From contig CAZCYD010000077.1 in NCBI GenBank assembly GCA_964502735.1, positions 1-10,526 on the forward strand: a stretch of DNA of 10,526 nt, in the 5' to 3' direction. Under the pieces are notes generated by a model. That model ran no database searches, had not been told where the DNA came from, and saw only the letters and a list, made by a program, of their open reading frames with translations. The stretch is from JACKAN01 sp964502735. Lineage in GTDB: Bacteria; Bdellovibrionota; Bdellovibrionia; Bdellovibrionales; UBA1609. The translations under genes were made by a program, and so were the position numbers. Below are positions 5,714 to 10,526 of the stretch, in pieces (the stretch's first letter is position 1; the number at the start of each line of letters is the position of its first letter).

Positions 5714-8700
5714 TCAAGGAGGAGTAAAGCCCAGAGTCCCTTCAATTATAAACTCATTGGCATTACACTCCTGCTGACTTATCGTGATAAGGTGGCGACC
5801 TGTATTTTTATTTCTGCAACGTATGAGTGGATGGGGCGCGGCCGATGAAGAAGAACCAGCTAGATAACCAAGGGGGCCTTCTATAATTTGACCTTCACAA
5901 TTAGAATCTACTGATAAAAAGTGGTTGCCACCAATTCTGCACCTATAAAGGAGATGTCTATTTTGTCCTGAGTTGGTAAAAATATAAAAGCCTATTTTGT
6001 CATTTATAAATCCGTAGGGAGTTCCTTCTCCTTGAATGGGGCTGTACAAATAACCAAAAGTGGATGGTCTATAGCTTACCCATATTGCCATTTTGTTGGG
6101 GTCTGTAGTTGGTGAAGGCGGAGCTGTAGTTGGTGGAGGAGAAGTCGGTGGAGAAGTCGGAGGAGGTGACGGAGGATTGGGATTTGCTGAGGATGGAAAT
6201 CGGCGCTGACCTGAACCATCTAATAGTGCATTGTCTTGACCTGAGGTTAGAGCAATTCCATGTATATAAATGGGTTGGTTTTGCAGGCTGGTGAGCTCTG
6301 TTGAGCTAATCGGGATTTGAAATCTATGGTGTTTACCCACACTACCGCAAGCAAAACTCACAGCAGGCTCGTGAGCGAGATTGGCGGCTGTGGCTTTTAC
6401 AAAACTGCCAGTGCCCGCTGGGCCTCCACTGTAGAGATGGACTTGTATAGATTGAGTTTCACCAGAAGCACATGCCCAGCCTTTTATGTAGTNNNNNNNN
6501 NNNNNNNNNNNNNNNNNNNNNNNNNNNNNNNNNNNNNNNNNNNNNNNNNNNNNNNNNNNNNNNNNNNNNNNNNNNNNNNNNNNNNNNNNNNNTGGACTTG
6601 TATAGATTGAGTTTCACCAGAAGCACATGCCCAGCCTTTTATGTAGTGTTGTGAATTTTCTGTAACAAAGCCTTCTACATGACCAATAACATTTGGCTGG
6701 TTAGGTTGAGAACACAAGATGCGGTGTTGATGGCTCATGTGATCTCGACTTAAAGTTTGAGAGTTAGGAGTTAAATTGAAATTTAGAAAAGATGTAGAAA
6801 GGCGAAAATAAAACTGATTGCCATGGCTATAATAAGCTGTTGATTTCGATTGACGTAATTCTTGAAGGCTCGATACGGCCTTAGCTGACTGAAGAACACA
6901 ATGACTGCCTAAACCAGCAACCTCAACAACTGGCCCTAAGCTATTAGCCTTTTCGGCATTTAAAGAAACACTTAAGTTGGTTAAACCTGAGGTTGGTGGA
7001 TCGGATTTTTTGAAAAGAACTTTGTATTCAAAATTATCTGAAGAAATTAGACCAAGCTTACTATTAAAGGCTCTTTTTTGAGTGACATTGTTGAGTTCAT
7101 CCCATCTCTGCATAGGGAGGTTTAAAGCCCCATCGCTTCGTTGAGCTAAGAATGGAATAAAATGAGGGTCATTAGAATCAAAAAATAAACCCATTTTTTG
7201 CGTAGAAGGGGGGCAAACCCGAAAGCCAGAGAATCGGTTGTCAGCTTTACAGTTAGAAGCTAAAGTGAACTCATGGGCGGGTACAAGTAGAGACCCTGCT
7301 GATCCAGTTAAACTTCCATCCAAATCTCTAAGATCGCTAATGTGATCAGCATCGAGCCAAATTTCAGAAGACTCTTTGCTGGCTATCCGGCGAAAAGGCT
7401 CAGGAGAAAATCCCACTTGGCTAGTCAGGTTTATAAACTTTCTAGCTCCACCTATTTGAAGTATGGGTACTGGCGTGATGTCTCGTCCACTTGCCGTCAA
7501 ATTTTGATTTGTAAAATTAAGGAAATCGACTCTTTGAAGCTCAAAAGGGCCATCATACATGACTATTCCTGCTTGTTTTCTTAAAAATCTGGATGAGGAA
7601 TATAAATAATTGTCATCAATAGAGCTATGATTCTGACTGCGGCCAATAACAACAGAGTCTCTAAAAACTTGATTGTAAGCTAAGAAAAGTGACCATCCGT
7701 TGTCAGCGAGTATGGCTCGATTAAAAACAGCTGTGTTCCCTCTGTAATATATTCCTGCATTTAAGTTTTTATATGCGGTTAGATTGTTAAAAACGGGTGT
7801 TTGATTTGTCGGATTGTAGTGCGAACTAATAATTTTTCTATCCATTGGATTTCGAGGGTTGTTCATATCGTTAGGATGAGTGGAGTGCCCGTATTCATTT
7901 GTATCTGGAGCTCCATCCCAAGTGATCCCTACGAGAGACGAATGGGCTATATTATTTGAAAAGCTTGTGGTCATTGTAGATTGTGGTCTTGCCAAAATAG
8001 CACCCTCAAATTTTCTCAGGCTTTCGTTAAAATTTCTAATCTCAGTTGCGTAGGCCATCCAAAATCCGGTGCCTACAGAACCTGCAGCAACATTGTGAAT
8101 AACAATATTTTGTGGGTGAGAAATCCAAAATGCAGAAACCGACGGAAAGCGTAGGGGATCTATCCCACTTCTGTGAAAATCAGGGCTGTCAGATGCAAGA
8201 AGAATTTTGCTATTACTGGGGTATTTGGCGAGGATTCCTACGTTTGTTTGCAGAATATTATTGACCTCAACGCCATCTTCTAAAAAGAACCCGTGCCCTT
8301 TAAAATCGTAACAGACATTATTTTCAACAATTGTGTGATTGGTCCTGTGAACAACTATACATCTTTGGAAAGAGCTGTGTACACTGGAGTTGCGTATAAA
8401 TTGTCCATGAGCATCGCCAACAATATGCCAATGGAAGGGGTAGCGAGCCATAACTCCGGCCTGTCCCATTTTGTAAAACTCAACAGAATCTATAGCCGCG
8501 AATCCACCGCGATTGATCATAAGGTGAGCCCCTAACTCGTTGCTGACAGATCCTGAGCTTTCGTCTGATTGTATTTTAATGTTTCGACTAAGATTGATAA
8601 CCTCTGCGCGTTGGTCAAGAGTGACGTTTCCATTAACAGGGGCCTGTAGCTGCTGGACTCTGCCCCAGTGTAAAAAGCGAGCGGGCCTGTCTAGTTTAAT

Positions 8701-9474
8701 GGTTCGGCCATCGTGAGAGATATCCAAAATTGTAAAGGATTCAGCTTCTTCATAATTGTATGAGGTTGGGGCTACGGCTATTTTGTCTCCAGTTAACCAC
8801 TTACCTCTTACATCAGTATCAAGGTAGAGTTGGCTTTGTCCTTGCTGTAGGTTTTCTGCGAGTTTATACCATCCCGCATTTCGCTTGTTGCCGTTAAATA
8901 TCAATTTACCGTTGCGATTAACAAGAAAGCCTCTGTAAGCTCCAGAGGCCGTATCTCGGGGACTATGTTTTAAAGAAATTGTCATGTCTTTATTGTAGGC
9001 TTGTTGACTTGTCCCGCATTGAAATGTGCCATTTACGTAGAGTACACCGACTTTAATCTCAGTTTGGTTAGGAGTACGGTTTTCGCAGTGAAGTTCTCCG
9101 TTTATAGTTAAACTTCCTATGTCAAGGCTCTTGTCTATGTAGACAATTTCATGAGCCTGAATGACAACTTCTTTTTGTCCATTTACCCCTGGGCTGGCAT
9201 CAGCTAGCAGAGATAGGGGAATGGCTTGAGAGGTATTGTACAAGACTTCGGCATCTTGACTGGACACTGCAGATAAATCAAGAGGTTGATTCCAGAAGTT
9301 GTCTTCGTTATCACCATTTTCGTTATTATGGTAAGAACTTAGTGATGAGTTTTCAAGCGAGTTGAACCCACCACAGTTTTGAAAAAGTAAAACAGTAAAT
9401 GTGGAAATAGCTATTAAGGAAGTAAAAGACTTTAAAAATCGATTTGAGAAAAATTTTAATAATCTTTGCTTCAT
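5714..9474 (-). CDS. Large lipoprotein with G8 domain and CEMIP-like beta-helix; split only by an assembly gap
   Basis: As assembled, this is two pieces (9474 to 6593, and 6492 to 5714) around 100 Ns. Removing the Ns and one copy of the flanking 55 bp joins them in frame to 1201 residues. Order of parts: a signal with lipobox-like LLFQNC (C34, lipid anchor); an Asn/Ser/acid linker; a G8-like domain (about 100-185); then a right-handed parallel beta-helix with signatures of the CEMIP/TMEM2 and fibrocystin-like group, including RYPFHWHIVGD (H348, H350), SVHSSFQRCIVVHRTN and GHGFFLEDGVE (E399-D400). A module with GWACA (W948) and SFACGS follows at about 930-1045, then a proline-rich linker (about 1047-1070) and two Cys-containing repeats, LYRC...HFLS and LIRC...HLIT, each ending in EG-LG. 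Animal CEMIP and TMEM2 act on hyaluronan; here carbohydrate binding or cleavage at the cell surface is inference. AAGGTAAGGA precedes the ATG. Confidence 0.88.
6103..6176 (-). repeat. Short tandem repeats encoding the proline-rich linker
   Basis: CTGTAGTTGGTG recurs at 6103 and 6124 (21-bp period) and GGAGAAGTCGG at 6138 and 6150 (12-bp period). On the coding strand these make the PPTSPP-type linker between the GWAC module and the C-terminal repeats. Length variation between strains is likely. Confidence 0.7.
6438..6492. repeat. 55-bp flank copy, left of the gap
   Basis: These 55 bases are identical to 6593-6647, and the two copies directly border the N run on either side. The exact end-to-end match is what two contigs sharing an assembly k-mer would give, not a biological repeat. 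Confidence 0.9.
6493..6592. other. Assembly gap of exactly 100 Ns
   Basis: Exactly 100 N, the usual placeholder for a gap of unknown length. It interrupts the large lipoprotein gene. The duplicated 55-bp flanks and the frame arithmetic (155 extra bases, codon phase restored when removed) show that the true gap length is probably minus 55. Confidence 0.97.
6593..6647. repeat. 55-bp flank copy, right of the gap
   Basis: The second copy of the contig-end overlap. Its minus-strand translation, ending GWACASGETQSIQV, continues directly into HLYSGGPAGTGSFVKAT on the other side once one copy is removed. Confidence 0.9.
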
Positions 9475-9547
9475 ATTCCTTACCTTTTTGGCAGCTCGAT
9501 TAAGTTATTGCCATGGATCAAGTTCAGGTTAGGTTAAGAGTTTATTT

Positions 9548-9576
9548 ATTTAAACTTTTCTCTACCCCAGTCTCAA
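9548..9576 (-). promoter_or_regulatory. Candidate promoter of the large lipoprotein gene
   Basis: On the minus strand, TTGAGA (9576-9571) and TTAAAT (9553-9548) are 17 bp apart, matching consensus at five and four of six bases. The leader would be about 65-70 bases. A perfect TTGACA also occurs at 9591-9586 but has no -10 at the right distance. Confidence 0.3.
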
Positions 9577-9722
9577 AATAAGACATGTCAAATTAGACAC
9601 CTGTTGAAAGAGTCAACACTTTGGATACTCTAGGGTTTTTTAAATAGATGAAATTCTAAAATATTTTGACAGCGTCTGCGGGACACAGCTGGAAAAAATA
9701 AGAAATTATTAAAAAGAAGAGT

Positions 9723-9728
9723 TATAAT
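9723..9728 (+). promoter_or_regulatory. Candidate -10 box of dinB
   Basis: A perfect TATAAT lies 80 bases before the dinB start. No convincing -35 lies 16-18 bp upstream (AAGAAA at 9700). It is either a weak or activator-dependent promoter, or chance in AT-rich DNA. Confidence 0.35.
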
Positions 9729-9807
9729 AGAAACAAAATTGGTAAAAGGATTTAAACCGTAGAGTTCAGAATTTCAAAAAAGAACTAACAGCAAAGGATA
9801 CAGAACA

Positions 9808-10526
9808 TTGACCAGAAAAATTATCCACATTGACATGGATTTTTTCTACGCAGCCGTTGAGATTAGGGATAATCCCTCGTTAAAAGGTAAGCCTGTTGCT
9901 GTCGGAGGGCGTCCAGAAGGGCGTGGTGTACTGACCACTGCAAGTTATGAGGCTCGAAAATATGGTATACGCTCTGCCATGCCGACTTCTCACGCCATTA
10001 GGTTGTGTCCAGATCTTATTTTGATTCCTCCTCATTTCGAAAAGTACAAAACTGAGAGTCGCAAAATTCGTGAGATTTTTTTAAGTGTTACTGATAAAAT
10101 TGAACCTCTTTCTCTCGATGAGGCCTATCTTGACGTCAGTGACTGCCGGCAATTTGAAGGGAGTGCTACAAAAATAGCTCAAGAGATTCGAAGGCAAATT
10201 TTTGATGAAACAAAACTGACAGCATCGGCAGGAATTGCCCCTAATAAATTTTTGGCCAAAGTGGCAAGTGATTGGAAAAAGCCCAACGGGCAGTTTACAG
10301 TGAGTCCAGACAAGATTGAAGAATTTGTTCGCAATTTGTCAGTCAATAAAATTCCAGGAGTAGGAAAAGTGACGGCGCAAAAAATGCGAGAGTTAGGCGT
10401 TATCACCTGCGCTGACTTACAGAAATGGAGTGTAGGCCAACTGACTAACTATTTTGGAGTTTGGGGTTATAAGCTCCATGATATGTGTCGTGGTATTGAC
10501 AAGAGGTCGGTTTCGAATGATGGGGA
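9808..10526 (+). CDS. dinB: DNA polymerase IV (DinB, Y-family), 3' end beyond the window
   Basis: This is an error-prone translesion polymerase that copies past damaged bases. The 239 visible residues match E. coli DinB closely along their length. Seen here are the N-terminal KIIHIDMDFFYAAVE with catalytic D9 and the steric-gate position occupied by Y14; GVLTTASYEARKYGIRSAMP; the catalytic SLDEAYLDV with D104-E105; the ASAGIAPNKFLAKVASDWKKPNGQ palm segment; and the KIPGVGK thumb hairpin. E. coli DinB has 351 residues, so roughly 110 (the little-finger domain) lie outside. The start is TTG at 9808: an in-frame TAG lies at 9760, no ATG or GTG lies between, AAAGGA sits 9 bases before it, and the next ATG (9835) would remove a catalytic Asp. 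It is divergent from the lipoprotein gene and functionally unrelated to the rest of the window. Confidence 0.97.
   Translation, partial: MTRKIIHIDMDFFYAAVEIRDNPSLKGKPVAVGGRPEGRGVLTTASYEARKYGIRSAMPTSHAIRLCPDLILIPPHFEKYKTESRKIREIFLSVTDKIEPLSLDEAYLDVSDCRQFEGSATKIAQEIRRQIFDETKLTASAGIAPNKFLAKVASDWKKPNGQFTVSPDKIEEFVRNLSVNKIPGVGKVTAQKMRELGVITCADLQKWSVGQLTNYFGVWGYKLHDMCRGIDKRSVSNDG

Larger units (their letters stand above)
9475..9807. other. Divergent intergenic region between the lipoprotein and dinB
   Basis: 333 bp without a gene. It must hold both promoters. It contains two small inverted repeats, TGTC/GACA (9586-9599) and TGTTGA/TCAACA (9602-9618, 5-base loop), side by side. I saw no copy of TTACNNNGTAA, the LexA site I recall for Bdellovibrio, so SOS control of dinB is not supported by sight. 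No RNA gene is recognisable. Confidence 0.6.

Noticed and set aside
6438..6647. The paired 55-bp copies as a biological duplication or insertion target site
   Set aside because: The copies end exactly at the Ns on both sides and the gene reads through in frame only if one copy is removed, so an assembly artefact explains them better.
6317..6654. Plus-strand frames crossing the N run
   Set aside because: They exist only because Ns translate as X; both are antisense to the lipoprotein gene and contain the same duplicated sequence.
10179..10406. Minus-strand open frame of 75 codons antisense to dinB
   Set aside because: The plus strand here encodes conserved polymerase IV sequence; the antisense frame shows no family features.

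Overview
The window looks like chromosome from a low-GC predatory-type deltaproteobacterium-like organism (phylum Bdellovibrionota). The best clue is the large lipoprotein whose signal peptide ends in LLFQNC, an atypical lipobox that I recall as common in Bdellovibrio proteins. The AT-rich composition would fit a Bdellovibrio exovorus-like or uncultured relative better than B. bacteriovorus. This placement is inference.

Left part (145-3494, minus strand): a tightly packed three-gene operon, read right to left. It encodes a small secreted protein of unknown function, a TonB-dependent outer-membrane receptor with a CxxC pair in its plug, and a dedicated TonB. The junctions are TAAATG and TAATG, so translation is probably coupled. 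A pair of near-perfect palindromes 26 bp apart sits over the predicted promoter (3544-3590), so the uptake operon is probably controlled by a dimeric repressor. The extreme left edge may hold the last codons of a convergent gene.

Middle (3750-5584): a plus-strand secreted thioredoxin-like protein converges on a minus-strand pair. That pair is a membrane-anchored SCO1/SenC copper chaperone with an extra C-terminal domain, followed by a periplasmic HMA (GMTCxxC) metal-binding protein. SCO and HMA proteins handle copper, and SCO delivers it to cytochrome oxidase. With the thioredoxin-like partner and the CxxC receptor beside them, the whole block from 145 to 5584 can be read as a candidate copper (or other soft metal) acquisition and delivery island. 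The substrate is not proven.

Right part: one very long minus-strand gene (5714-9474) encodes a lipoprotein with a G8 domain and a right-handed beta-helix like that of animal CEMIP/TMEM2, followed by a GWAC-type module, a proline-rich linker and C-terminal repeats. In this assembly it is split by exactly 100 Ns flanked by the same 55 bp on both sides. Removing the Ns and one copy restores a single 1201-residue reading frame across the join, so the break is an assembly artefact. A 333-bp intergenic region separates it from a divergent dinB (DNA polymerase IV) that starts with TTG and runs off the right edge.
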